Positions 10,630 through 25,600 of a DNA stretch of 64,000 nucleotides are shown one piece after another. A program made the translations under genes and the position numbers. Every line of letters begins with the position of its first letter. The stretch's first letter is position 1. This DNA is from Sipunculus nudus (taxonomy: Eukaryota > Annelida > Sipuncula > Golfingiida > Sipunculidae). The notes beneath the pieces are model-generated. The model ran no database searches and was not told the DNA's origin. It saw only the letters and a program-made list of their open reading frames with translations. Location: contig CM049316.1 in the NCBI GenBank assembly GCA_026874595.1, forward strand, positions 44,901,695-44,965,694, written 5' to 3'.

Positions 10630-13600
10630 CTACAAAGATGTCATTGAGCACACGTAAACCTACATGATTTTTCTCAAAAAGAGGCTCTTTATTCTATTTT
10701 AAGAATCTGATTGCAACCTATAATAGGCACTAGTAAGAAAAGAAGCCAACCTATCATTTTACAAGTTTTAAAGGAGGATTTGGTGATATGCAGAGTACTT
10801 TATATATACAAGTTATTTTGGTGTCTATGGTCTTCCTAATTCCATCTGTGTAGCTACTGTAAGTATAATGTATACACGCATGTTTTAGACTAAAATACCA
10901 CACTTTTGCAGACTGAACATGCTTCTCATAGTTAATGCATAGGGCAATCTTTGAAGAACAAAAACACACTGATTATACATATGATATAAAACACTTACAG
11001 AAGCAGAGGAACAGTGTGTCTACTGCCATGTTGTACACCCCAAGGAAACTTGTGGCAATCATGTAGCTCCCAATGGCAACAATCTGACAAAGAAACATAT
11101 GCAGTTGAGTTCCGACTCAGCTGAAAATTACACAACGGTGGATCTAACATTTGGTAAATTTTATTGAATTCATATCGTATTTTGTGCTCTATCTAACTTT
11201 TTGAAGATCCATAAATTCTTATGAATTTGACCTATTTTTCTGAATACCCATAAACCCTTATGAAACTTTCATGAGATAGCTATATTTTACACAAGACTCA
11301 CATGTGAAAAAAAACTTGTGGCACTTTAACATATTTATGAAGTCTTACTTAGCCTTTTGACACTTATACACTCTTCCACTTGCAATTTCATCCATACTTC
11401 TTCATACTGGTATTTTCCATAACTATACTAGGCTTTAGTCCATTCTACTTTTTTACATTTATAATCTGCTGTGATATATTGAATTCTGTGCTCTACGTAA
11501 CTTTGCAGCTGATAATACTTACAATCACCGGGACCATGTAATAGTTCACTTGAGGAACAAAGCGTTGAAAGGCTTCTCTGAGTATGGCTGTAGGTATACG
11601 ATTACTAAAGAAAAAGAAACTGGGAACACCTGAAAAAGACAGATTAACCATATTTTGACTTCAGACTCTCAGAGACTGTTCTTTTATACTGCGCCCAATT
11701 CTAACAAGAATCAAGAATCATTAGAGATATTCATGCTGTTAAATGTATTTGCATAGTATAAATAATAACATTTTCATCTGAAGGGATGATGCGACTGAAA
11801 CACATAACAGATAACATATTTGGTCTAATGAAATTAGCAATTACATCATGGCCTGTACTAAATTAATAATTTAGCATTAAAACAATGAATCTACATCATT
11901 TATGAAATATTAATCAGTTATTTTTCAACACAATGCTTTAGTTCTGTCTCTTGTTTAGATAAGATACACTCCTGTAAGGGAGCAACACTGCTGCTATGTT
12001 AACAACTGTAAGTATGAATCTGTATGTGTTTTTCTACAAATCTAAGCTTCCCATAAGATTTTAACTTATGATCAAGTATATCATCATCTTATTGCCACTA
12101 ATAATAAAGAAGGTATCTCACCAATTGCTCCAACCACCATCAGTTTTCCAATGAAGAGCAGAAAATCTGTCACTTTGTCAAGAACGAAGGCCCTGATAAG
12201 TAGTAGAAGGAAACAGAATATTTACTTGTTGCTTTATACCTAGTCATTCTTTGGCTTTTGCTTCCATGTAAAGTCAACATATATTGCTATATTATTACAA
12301 TTTATCATTTACAGTAGAATTACAAAGAAATGAACAATTTATCATTTACAGTAGAAGTACAAAGAACTGAAAACATTTTTACTATTTAACTTATTCATGT
12401 TATTTTTGGGGGCTTAATAATAAAACATCCATTTAAGTATATAACAGCTCTGCATTTTACCTGAGAGACAGTCACAGTGTCTTTTTGATATGCTTAGACC
12501 TGTCATCTACAGGAATAAATAAATTTTAATACTGTTCTGATCTCATACAATATCTAAAAAAAAATTCTATTCCTTATTTTTTATGGAACTTAAAAAACTG
12601 TTTCATGTACTTTCATACATTTAAACTACAATATTCTTTAATGGTTTATCCCTGATATTCCAGAAGGTAAATATACAAATTATACAAGAAGAACTTCTTT
12701 AAATGGCATTGAAAAATAACATTTCTGCAGGGATCTCTTTGCCAAAACACCATACAATTTCTTATCTGGACAAGAATTTTAACTCAAACTTGGTCATTTT
12801 TCATTCTATTGATCATATAATTTTTTATGAAGTACTGAGTGAAACTTACCTGACAACATTTCGGAGAATTAATTGAAATGCCAATTTTGCAGAAGCACAG
12901 AAGTTCTTGCCATACACAGCCATCTACAACCCAGAAGCAGCAGAATTAACCATGAAAAACATCTGGCTAATTTACCAAATAAAGCTAACATTTAACTATT
13001 AAATGTCTGTATAAGGCCTAAAGCCACATCTGCAGGAAAGAAAGAAATCCGTATGCTTTTCCCCTGGTGCATTTTTAAAGCACTTTTTTTAATCCTTTAT
13101 TTTGTAAATATACATTCCCTTTTACAAGGAATCATTTGCATAGATTTAACTGAAAAATAAAGTTCAGCTTTATAAATGCCTACACTGGAGCTACAGCTAG
13201 TAAAATTTACTTTACAAATTGACAAGGTCACGCATCATATTTGCAGTGCACTAAATGAAAACCAAACTATTCAGAAGGTATGTCCAGTGTATCATCATAT
13301 ATGCATCTTTTAAAATTAAAAATTTTATATTCTAATGTGCGTCTTTCTGAAGACATTTATTTATGAAGAAGAGTATGTAGCAGTGAAGGACATACCATGA
13401 TATACGCATTCCTTGTCAACATTTTCAGGAGTTTTTCAAGGCACCAGAAACAGCATTTTAGACACCTGAAAAAAAACCAGTCATAACATGAGCATCTCTA
13501 TGACTCTGTTTTTAAAGACCTCTTACACTCTGTGCCTTAAATCCAGCTCTATGACTCTGTTTTTAAAGCCCTCTTACACTCTCTGTGCCTTACATCCAGC

Positions 13601-16600
13601 TTTCATTTTTCATGCTGTTTAAGTGAAATAATGTTCTTTGCAGATTCTAAAACAGCTCATAATTATAATACTCATGACAGCTCTCTTTTGTGATGCCTGT
13701 GTAATTTATATTAGTTTTACATGATGCAGCAAGTGATTATCACCTCAAATTTCCAAATGTCATGATAATTTGGTTTCACCATGAGGATGTAAACTTTACA
13801 AAATAAGGGCTATCTAACAAGGTTTCTGCATTCTCATCACTTAACCTAACATATGATAACGTGTTTAAATATTCATTGTAAAGTATATATGTTACATGAC
13901 GGGAAAAGGATTTTGTTTTTCTACTTTCCTCTAAGTCTTATTCAAAATTCAAAGCACATAATTATTAACCCTGAGGAATCCTTTTCATGATAAAATACAG
14001 AAATTTCCGCCAATAGACCTTTCTTATGCCATATTATCTGATGAACAACACAAAAGCCACCTTGGCCATAAGATTGTGACTAGCTTGAAGTCAACAAACT
14101 CCGGTAATAATTCAACTTCTGTGGTTTTCATCTACCATACTTTGGTAACTTAAAGAGACTTGATGAAGTTTAATGCATTTGCAAAAATTATAGAGTACTA
14201 ACTTTAGTACTTTAGTAACTAATGGAGGTTAAGTACTAATAATGAGTCACTGAGCCATCTATTTTCATGTTATTTTACAAGGGCACAATCTTTTTCTTTA
14301 GGATTGTCAGCTTGCTGCTGTCCTAGACTAAGTTTCTGAATGCTGATACTGCACATGTAAAATTAGGGAGGATAGCGATGCAGTTTAAAAAATTTCAATG
14401 ATGAGTTCATTCATATCAGTTTCCTTTGTGACAAGCTTTGTTTGAAATAGCTACTGGACAATATCTGATGAAACAACATCAGGATAACTCCGGTTTTCTT
14501 CACATGAACCAGCTCTGCTGCTACAGAACAAAAAGTAACAGGTGCAAGGCCCTGTTAGTGAAGACATAGAATATAAATGTCTGAGATGCACCTACTTGAC
14601 AAAGAACTTGGCGACCTGATTCTCTGCTCCTTTCAGCTTGGACTCCAGGTACTCCAGGAACACCCTGATCATGTGGATGATGGCGAGGATCAGGGAGCCA
14701 AATGCTATGGAGCCAAGATGATACCTGTATGTACAGTAAACACAATGTCCATACGAATGGTACCTAGCAGTAAGATCAATAAACACAATGTCCACAAACC
14801 ATACAAATAGTTTCTACATAACTCTTTTTCAAAGTTTTATCATAAGGACATATCACCTTAACTGAACTGTACATTGATGAACTAATTAGATACATGAACC
14901 CAATGACAGATCCATCTGATCACAAGATGATGGCAAATGTCAGGGAGCTGAATGCTGTGGAGCAAACTTAGTTATAAGACGGTAACATAATAATATGCCA
15001 GTTTGGTTGCTTCCTGCCAAGGAGAACATAAATGGCCTGCTAATCCTGGCTTATCCACTCAGGTACACCACTTTCACAGGCGCGGATTTGGGGCGAGAGG
15101 GGGGGCAGAGGGTTTGGGGGTCCAGACCCTCCCCTGCTTTCAACCAACAACCTGTATTTTAGACAAATCTTAAGCATGACATTGGTTTTGGGGGTCCTGA
15201 CCCCCCCCCCCCCCTCCCCCGCTCTTACCCAACAACCTTTTTTTAAGACAATTTTTATGCATGAAACCTGTTGACACCTCCCTGCAAAAAAATCCTGGAT
15301 CCGCGCCTGTTCTACATTAAATATCTAGTGCAATCTATGAAGTCATTTAAATATTGACCCAGAATTTTTTCAGCCCAACCAGTAGCAATACACTTCTATT
15401 TGGTCCTTGAAAACCTTACCTGATGCAACGCCAAAAGGACGAGGCCACCGGGAAAGTAGGTATGTCCTGGCTCTTGTCAAATGCCCAGTAGTAGGAGGCG
15501 AAGGCCCCAGCTAGTGTGGTCTGTCCAAGTCCAATGATGAAATGCATCATCCAGAACAGCATGAACAGCATGTAGATTTGTAGGTACAGGGTATACCTGT
15601 AGGAAACAAGAGTCTCTTAAAGTAATCTTACTTTTCATTGTGAAATCTGCTGCAATGTTGAAACTTCATATGGTATACCCTGAAACTGGGTACTATCAAA
15701 CAGGAGATATCTTTGGCAAGCAATTTTTAAAAATAAATTAATGTGCAATTTTAATGCAATTTTAACAAATTCTTAGGACCTCCAGAAAAGGAATGAAAGG
15801 ATACTTGAACTGCCTTTGTGTTAGGCTGTATGCTATTATTGCCAGTAAAATCATTCTTAAAAAAATAAAATATTTCTGAAAAATGTCTTTGATTTGCATC
15901 TTTCAAAAAAACACATAAATTTATATACATACAAGAATATTTCCTGTTTAACATTAATTTTTTTACTTCAATTTCAATCCACCACTTTGGCCCTCAGAAT
16001 TACAGCTGCCACTAATATTATTAAAACTTGATGATAATACCAAAATACTAGTACCAACTACTACACTTTGTGTTCCCAGCAAGTTAATGTAAATAACTAG
16101 TAACCATGAAATGTGAACCACTTCCAGACAATCTTTATACAAATTACGTTTCAAGGATGAGTGCCTTTATTTTATATCATGAGTGATTTTAATTCAAATT
16201 CCATAAATATGTTGCCACCATTATTTGTGTTACAATATTACACTACCATTAAAATTCTATTCTATATATTACTTTAAAAGCAGGAAGCACATTGAGATGG
16301 TCTGTGACAATTTAAATTTGTATTTCAGAAATCTGTTTGTCTGAGAATACTTAATTTGTTAGTGGTTAGATTATACGGTCATACAGACAGCTTAACATAA
16401 AACCACCTTCCCATTGTTCAGTAGTTGTTATAATCAAGGAAAATTTTGCTTCAAGCTGCAATTAAAGTTAATGACTCAGACAAACTCTTAAATTTTAAGA
16501 CATATCTTAAACATATAAAACTTTTCTGTTATGCAACAAATTAAATGGTAAATCTGAAGCTATTTTGAGACAACACAGAGAAGTACATGAAGTGATATTA

Positions 16601-19600
16601 TTGGGACTCTGGCTACAATATCTGGAGTGCAAACACTGCAAGTTTTGCAATAGCATGCAAAAAAAAAAAAAAAAATTAACACATTTTGTCTGCAGTGCTC
16701 ACAGGAAAGGTTTTCACTTCAGGTAATATTTAAACCTTGAAGGATTTTGGGCCATATGTGAACTCTAAAATTAAAAGTGCACATTTAACCCCACATGCAT
16801 TACAAAGCTGAAGCTCATTTATTTCAAGACTATACCGGGTACTTATCCTCATCTGCTATCACCAGTCTTATACATATACATTAGTACACCCTTACTTTCC
16901 CATTAGTTTGTTGGCCATGCTGGGAGTAAAATCTTATGCTTAAAGGATCACATGCAAGGTAACACACAAATTTATATGCAAGTCTACAAAGCATTCTTTA
17001 AAAATCAAGAGACCATCAAATAATAAACCTGAAGGCCCCCCCCCCCCCCAAAAAAATAAAGGTATGGTTCTCAGGCATCACCCGCATCAGTTTTAATCCC
17101 CTGCATCAAAAATTTTGATTTTGATTTTCATCTTTGAAGAAGATAAAATAATACAATTTTGATAAGATTTCCTTTGTTATGTAGTGCTTTTACCTTAAGG
17201 CTTTTCCCTGATCATATGATATTTTTATCGAAACATACAAAAAAACATAAAAACAAAAAATTGCCAGCCCACACTTATTTTTTTTTTTTAAATTGTCTGA
17301 GACCATACCTTTTTTTTGGCCTAACATAACTCATAAGTTTAACTTTATGCATTGCATTATGGTTTCAGAACTGTCTCCAGAATCTGTTTTAAAACTGTTT
17401 TTCATAATATTACCTAAAGTGCTGCTCTGGAACCACTCTGGAACATATCTACAATCTAGTATATGAACACTGGTTGCATTTTTAAAGATTTAAAATAGTC
17501 TAACACGTTTATATATTTTAACTTCAACTGGATATTCTCAGCCATTTATGGTTGAAAAATTCCATTTGCACTATTTGGAGTTGTAAACATATGTTCTAAA
17601 ATGCATATTTTTATTATTTTTATTATTTCTGTCTATCTTAAATAAGGAGCCCTTCATAGGTTTTTTAATTAGATTTTTTAAATTTATTTTTGGACATTTT
17701 AAACCTAAATACCCTGTAAAATAAAATTTTGAGAGTTAACACCACAAATAAGAAAAGTTTGCATGAATTTACCTATATATTAACATTAAACCCAATGATA
17801 TTCTGTAAATGTTAAAGAAATGCAGGAATAAATAATGTTTTAGTCTAATATCTGAAATTCAATATATTATTCAAAATTTAGATAAAATCAATCAGTTTAA
17901 AAAATCCCAAACTTTTTGAATACTTAAATGTAGATCACATTCTCAGCTTTAGAATACATACCTGTACATGTAAAGGGGCCCAAAACCAGCCGTTTATCAA
18001 TTATTAAGGGAAAACCAAAACATTGCTTATACACACTCACGAGACCTGACTGAGATATCTTGGCTTAAAGGAACCTCATGATGAGAATGTGATAGCCTGA
18101 TTAAAAGTACCTGGTCTACTTTGTTCAATGAGCAATAGAAAATCTGGTTTGCTTAATTAGAAAACCTCCATGAGATTATCTAGAGACAATCTAGTTTTCT
18201 TAACATGCAGTCACGTATATAACTGGTTGTATGTGTTTTATATTACAGTATAGCTTAATTGCTTCATGCTGAATGTGTGATATAACTGGGTCTGGTTTGT
18301 TTCTTTTGCAGATAGAAAGACTTGGTCTGGTTTACTCAAGTAAAAATGTGAGATAAATTCACAGGTTTAAATGCTTCATGCTGAGTGTGTGATATTTAAC
18401 TGTGTCTGGTTTGTTTTGTGTGCCAGTGTGTGAGACAATCTTGTCCAGTCAGTGAGGTGGAAACAGTGTTGGTAAATATAATATGACCTGATAATTATTA
18501 AGAAACACATATGGAAACAAATGAAAATCTAAGGATAAGGTAGTGAGACCATATAATCTATGGCTGATGGAAGAATGGCCAAAGTGACAAATTTGTGACA
18601 AGCTATGTGACATTGATCTGTGAACTGACTGTGATGGGTGGCTGGTCGCATAATCCTTCAACAAGACTGAGGATTAATAAATGCAGTCACATCTGTTAAA
18701 ACTTGTTAATTAGAACACCATAGCTAGGAGATTCCAATTTGAATTTTGCTCTTTGTATTAGAAGGTATTGTTCTCTAGTTGCTGTGTTTATAATTCAGGT
18801 ACTGTGATTTCACATCCATACTTTATCACAGTCTCATATATTTTGTCTGATGGTTACCATAGACTTGAGTCTCATGCTCAGCTGTTACCATGGTTGTGAC
18901 TGTCATGTCTGATGGCTGCCTTGGTAGTGACTATCATGTCTGCTGGTTGCTATGGTTTGTGTATCACCACCACATATGCCCAAGGTTTTGAATATCTCTG
19001 CTGTTGGTTTTAATGGGATTGAATATAATAAGTAATGGTTACTGTGGTTTTGAGTATTTGAGTCATTTTGGTTGCCATTGATTGAGTACTATGACAGCTG
19101 GTTGCCATGACTTTGAAAAACATGCCTAAGACCATTTTACTATATATGGAATCTTTATGCTACATGTATAACACAGGACTTACACCTGCCACCCATGACA
19201 AAAATAAGCTAGCATAGCACAGATTGGCACAGTAGGGTTCTGGTCTGTGCATTATATACTTAACCTGGCAGCAGTCTTTCTATATATGAAGAACAATTAT
19301 TATTACAGTCAATGCTATGCCTCAGGCATGAAATAAATGAGCAAATATATATATAATGGTCATATCTGTTCTTTAAGTGTACTACAGGTGCTTGAAATCA
19401 TCATCAGTAAGACATGTTCAAGAGGTCCACAATCATATCTGTTAAACATTGATTCCCATGTGGAATTTAAAAGCATGGCTATGTTTACCAATATGCCAAC
19501 CAATGACAGCTCTGCTAAACTTTTGGCAATCATCTAAGGTTAACTTCTTCAGTCCAGCTGCTGAACACATACAGTAAATAACAAAAGCATGAGCACTTCA

Positions 19601-22600
19601 GTATCAGTCAGGCTCACTGGGATAAATTTCATCTTTATGCAAGAGATATTTCTAGTCACTCAGTTGATATGCCAGAAAACAATGGCAGCTGATAGCATAT
19701 GATCCTACAACTAACATTTCTAATCTCATCATATGTTTTAAACACCTGTAACTATGGGGCTTTCAAACAAGTGTAACTGATGATTTTGAATTCCTGTAAA
19801 TGTAACTATAAGGTCTAGCGGAACTCAGTATAAAAGCGAGTATGTAAGATCAAGTAAGAGGCAGTCCTTCGAGCAGTGTGTTTTGTTCAGGTGAAGTCTG
19901 AGAACTGCAGTCCTCAGTCAGAAATACTAATCAGTATTTAGCAAAAAGTATTAATGCAATAAATGGCAATTGACAAAGATAGACAAAGGAATATGTAAAA
20001 TAGTACTAATTCTTCCAGTAAATAATTCTGCTGTCTACTATAGGATGAACAAAGTAAAATGACCAGTGCTTACGACTGAGTCACAGACACATTACTTTCC
20101 TGATAGCAGTAAAAGTCATGGTACTTATGATGGCATAGCTGTTATAGGTTTAATAAAACAAATGTATCATTAAACTGATTTAAAATTTTGAGGGTGGCTT
20201 ATTTATCAATTTAACATGCAAAGGATCTTTCAAAGGATCATGTGATCTTTCTGTCACTTTAGGCATTTTCTTTAACATGTTTACATCATTACAATACAAA
20301 AGCCTAAGGGTATATGTATATGAATAGAGAAAGAAAGGAGAGAGAGAGAGAGAGAGAAACAGGAAGGAGAAAAAGATGAAGAGTAATGGATTCTTGCAAT
20401 CCTGAATGAACATGTCTGTACAATAAATAGTTTGAACCAGAGGGAGAAGTGTCCATGAAACACACTTTCCATCCCTTAACATAATTTTATTTTTACATTC
20501 TCTATGATAACCTTAGAATTCTACCTGATAATTCAATGGTTATATGCTTTAATTATTAATAAAAAATACATCACAGTGTCAAGAAAGATATCAATGTAAG
20601 ACTTAAACCTAACTTTGACACGAAGAATATTGTTTCAATTAGTTTGACATTATGGATCTATACCCATTTACATATACTGATGATGTAGCTGATGTGCTGA
20701 AATAAACTTATGCTTAAAAAAAAAATAAGAAAGGAGTAGAAACCTAATTCAAACTGATAACAGACTAAGAAATATGCAACGAAATATTTAATAGTTCATA
20801 ATAAAATACTCACTCATCACTTCCATATGTAATGTAGTCACAAATCTTGCCCACTGTTGAGTCATCCTACAAGTATTATCATGTAAAAACTGTTAATGAT
20901 TACACAATGGTTTACTAGTCAATTGTTATTATGCCCCCGCCACAAAGTGGCTGGGGCATATAGTTTTACCCATGTCCGTCATTCCGTCCTTCCCTCCTTC
21001 CGTCATTCCGAAATCAAACAGTTGTACAGACTTTTTTTTGCAATGCCTGCAGATATTGGCCTGATTTTTGGTGTGTGGGCAGATATAGACTAGTTACAGA
21101 TCGAGTTCGCGTTTCGTCCTGGTTGACCTACTTTTGACCTTTTTACAGCTCCTAAACTTAGAAAATTTCATGAAAAATAGAAATTTTCATGACAAATACA
21201 CATGTACGGACTTTTTTCACAATGCCTGCAGATATTGGCCTGATTTTTGGAGTGTGGGCAGATATAGACCAGTTACAGATCAAGTTCGCGTTTCGTCCCG
21301 GTTGACCTACTTTTGACCGTTTTACAGCTCCTAAACTTAGAAAATTTCATGAAAAATAAAAATTTTCATGACAAATACACATGTACAGACTTTTTTTCGC
21401 AATGCCTGCAGATATTGGCCTGATTTTTGGTGTTTGGGCAGATATAGACCAGTTACAGATCGAGTTCGCGTTTCGTCCTGGTTGACCTATTTTGACCGTT
21501 TAACGGCTCCTGAACATAGAAAATGTCATGTAAAATATAAATTTTCATGACAAATACACTTGTACAGACTTTTCTTCGCAATACCTGCAGATATTGGCCT
21601 GATTTTTGGTGTGAAGGCAGATATTGACCAGTTACAGATAGAGTTCACGTTTCGTCCCAGTCGACCTACTTTTGACTGTTTAACGGCTCCTGAACATAGA
21701 AAATGTCATGTAAAATATAAATTTTCATGACAAATACACTTGTACAGACTTTTCTTCGCAATACCTGCAGATATTGGCCTGATTTTAGGTGTGTGGGCAG
21801 ATAATGACCAGTTACAGATCGAGTTCACGTTTTGTCCCAGTTGACCTACTTTTGACCGTTTGACGGTGCTCTATCATAGAAAATTTCATAAAAAAGTGCA
21901 CATGTATGGACTTTTTTCGCAGTGCCTGCAGATACGGGCCTGATTTTTGGTGTGTAGGCAGATAATGACCAGTTACAGATCGAGTTCTTGTTTTGTCCCA
22001 GTTGACCTACTTTTGACCATTTGACTGCTCCTGAACATAGAAAGTTTCATGAAAAATAGACATTTTCATAACAAATGCATATGTACTGACTTTTTTTCCT
22101 CATTGCCTGGAGATACCACCCTGATTTTTTTTATGTGTGGGCAGATAATGACAGTTACAGATCGAGTTCGCGTTTCGTCCCGGTTGACCTACTTTTGATT
22201 GTTTTACGGCTCCTAAACATAGAAAATTTCATGAAAGACAGAAATTTTTATGGAAAATGCACATGTATGGACTTTTTTTCACAATGCCTGCATATACTGG
22301 CATGATTTTTGGTATGTTGCTTGATAATGACCCGTTACAGGTGGAGTTTGCATTTTGCCCTTGTTGACCTACTTTTGACCAAACGACACCTCCTGAACTT
22401 AAAAAATTTTTCAAAATTTTACAAATGTTTCTAATTTGCCCCAGGCATTGGGCATTGGTGTCGTTCCGACACATCTAGTTTTAATTATCAAAATATGACT
22501 CATTATTTTAAAATAACCAAATATCTGCAATATGTTCTTTCCTTATAAACCTCATATGCTTCAGTTATCAATTAACAATCTAACAATTTGAATTGACAGA

Positions 22601-25600
22601 TCTATATATCTACAAAATGCTCTTATTATTAACTGGCCAAATTATGCAATTTTGATGATATTATCAAATGCCTTATTGCTGAGATAAGGCTGTCTTAGGG
22701 GTAGTACATACATTTGGATCACAGATGGTATCAGTGACATTTCTGTCTGTATCGTTGGTCACAAGGCGACCTTGCTGTTTCCCAATGGAATGTAAATATC
22801 TGAGAAAATGTGAAGGAATGCATACAAATACTAACCCATGTAAATTACCAGACTAAAAGTCTAGATTCACATAACCCATACATCATCTTTATCTATCAAT
22901 GAACAAATTTTAAAAAAAATCATCAATATATCAATCAGACAATTATAAACTATTAAAGAAATGGAATCTTAAATGAATTGTCAGCCTAATTTAAATAAAC
23001 ATTAATGTAGCGACTAGATAGAGCTTACTTAATAATTGAAACCTAAGCTTCAGGTGAGAATCAAATAGCACAAATCTACTAGATATCAGCATACAACAGA
23101 AGGCAGCAGACCACCTGCAACCTTTTTCAAGTGTGTAATTTTTTGCAGCCTAAAGCCCCATTTAGGCCAGAGGACCTTTTAAAGATTTTCTACTAAGTCT
23201 TCCTAGTTGGACCCCACTTTTGTTGAAAATCCTGGATCAGCCCTTTAACAAAAACACAGGCAAACCAGTTTTACTTATGTTAGATCTATTTTACAAAGGA
23301 AGTAAAATAACAAGCTTTATTTAACTAACTGTATATGTTAAGGATTATAAAACTTCTAAACCAGTTGTTACAACATAATTCCTGAAGGAATGACTCTATC
23401 ACTACAGTTCAGGAATGACTCTATCACTACAGTTCAGGAATGACTCTATCACTACAGTTCATGATGACTCTATCACTACAGTTCAGGGATGACTCTATCA
23501 CTACAGTTCAGGAATGACTCTAACACTACAGTTCAGGAACGACTCTATCACTTCAGTTCAGGAATGACTCTATCACTACAGTTCAGGAATGACTCTATCA
23601 CTACAGTTCAGAAATGACTCTATCACTACAGTTCAGGAATGACTCTCAATACAGTTCAGGAATGACTCTAACACTACAGTTCAGGAATGACTCTATCACT
23701 TCAGTTCAGGAATGACTCTCAATACAGTTCAGGAATGACTCTAACACTACAGTTCAGGAACGACTCTATCACTTCAGTTCAGGAATGACTCTCAATACAG
23801 TTCAGGAATGACTCTATCACTACAGTTCAGGAACGACTCTATAACTTCAGTTCAGGAATGACTCTCAATACAGTTCAGGAATGACTCTAACACTACAGTT
23901 CAGGAACGACTCTATCACTTCAGTTCAGGAATGACTCTCAATACAGTTCAGGGATGACTCTATCACTACAGTTCTGGAATGACTCTAACACTACAGTTCA
24001 GGAACGACTCTATCACTTCAGTTCAGGAATGACTCTCAATACAGTTCAGGAATGACTCTAACACTACAGTTCAGGAACAACTCTATCACTTCAGTTCAGG
24101 AATGACTCTCAATACAGTTCAGGAATGACTCTAACACTACAGTTCAGGAACGACTCTATCACTTCAGTTCAGGAATGACTCTCAATACAGTTCAGGAATG
24201 ACTCTATCACTACAGTTCAGGAATGACTCTATCACTACAGTTCAGGAATGACTCTATCACTACAGTTCATGATGACTCTATCACTACAGTTCAGGGATGA
24301 CTCTATCACTACAGTTCAGGAATGACTCTAACACTACAGTTCAGGAACGACTCTATCACTTCAGTTCAGGAATGACTCTCAATACAGTTCAGGAATGACT
24401 CTAACACTACAGTTCAGAAATGACTCTATCACTACAGTTCAGGAATGACTCTCACTACAGTTCAGGAATGACTCTATCACTACAGTTCAGGAATGACTCT
24501 ATCACTACAGTTCAGAAATGACTCTCACTCCAGTTCAGGAATGACTCTAACACTACAGTTCAGGAATGACTCTATCACTTCAGTTCAGGGATGACTCACT
24601 ACAGTTCAGGAATGACTCTATTACTACAGTTCAGGAATGACTCTCACTACATTTCAGGAATGACTCTATCGCTTCAGTTCAGGAATGACTCTATTACAAC
24701 AGATGTCCCTGTGGTAATGCCAGTTTCAAGGATACACTGCAGATACTCCCCAGAATGCAAACAGACCCAGGTGGAGAAAGAAGGGAATCAGAGGCCACAG
24801 CAGAGTGGACATCATGTGACCAACAGCTCTGAAAAAAAGGTGATTAAAAAATTAATAGTATTGTCATTCATTTTGCAAAAGGAATTCTACTTCTTAAACT
24901 GGAAATTTAAGACATTATCTTTAAAACAAATGTCATGATGAACTCTTGAAACCAATTATTAACAAATGTCAATTACATCCTGATATAATAAACAACAGTT
25001 GCCATGATAAAGGTCATTGTGAAACAAGGGACCTATGGGTCACTGTGCTCAGCTGACGTTAACCTTGAAGGTAAAAATCTAAAATAATATCAAATGGAGA
25101 TAAAGTGTAAGAGGAAGAGGTAATAAAGACCATGGTTGGTTTATATGATTGGTTTGTATTGATGAGCAAGAAATTGTTGCAAAAAATATTTTGTGACCTG
25201 ACCATGTGTTTCCTACTGTTGAAACTAAAGCATGTGAGCAGTTTGTGAACAAATGATCTGTACTATTACCATGATCATTCGTTGGTTTTTCGATTAACTG
25301 TTGACATTTCAGTAGTTTACACATTTGTTCAATTGAATCTATTTTTTTGTATAATATATATTATTAAATATATATGTATTTTTTTTATGAAATGTATACA
25401 GTTGAAATATAGCTAATTAACAACATAAAACAGGGCAAACAAAGCCTGATCTCAAATTCTGCTGAGGCAGGAAAATAATGAACAAATGTTTGTATTAAAT
25501 CCTCATTTTTTATCACATCAATTATTTTCTAATTTAAGTTTATATTTCTATACATTTCCAATTTAACATATATATCCGGATATAAAAGTTGATTCATAAT

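Noticed and set aside
10630-10659. Longer last exon as the main form
   Set aside because: The family alignment is gap-free only with the inner acceptor, so the longer form is kept as a possible variant.
21134-21550. Pair of related open frames in the 20.9-22.5 kb element
   Set aside because: They recur only because the 180-bp repeat recurs; no coding signal.
23385-24700. Regular short repeats resembling a CRISPR array
   Set aside because: Repeats are head-to-tail without unique spacers and lie in an intron of an animal gene; a minisatellite explains them.
24591-24938. 115-codon plus-strand open frame
   Set aside because: It reads the minisatellite and then antisense of exon 13; repeat-driven openness only.
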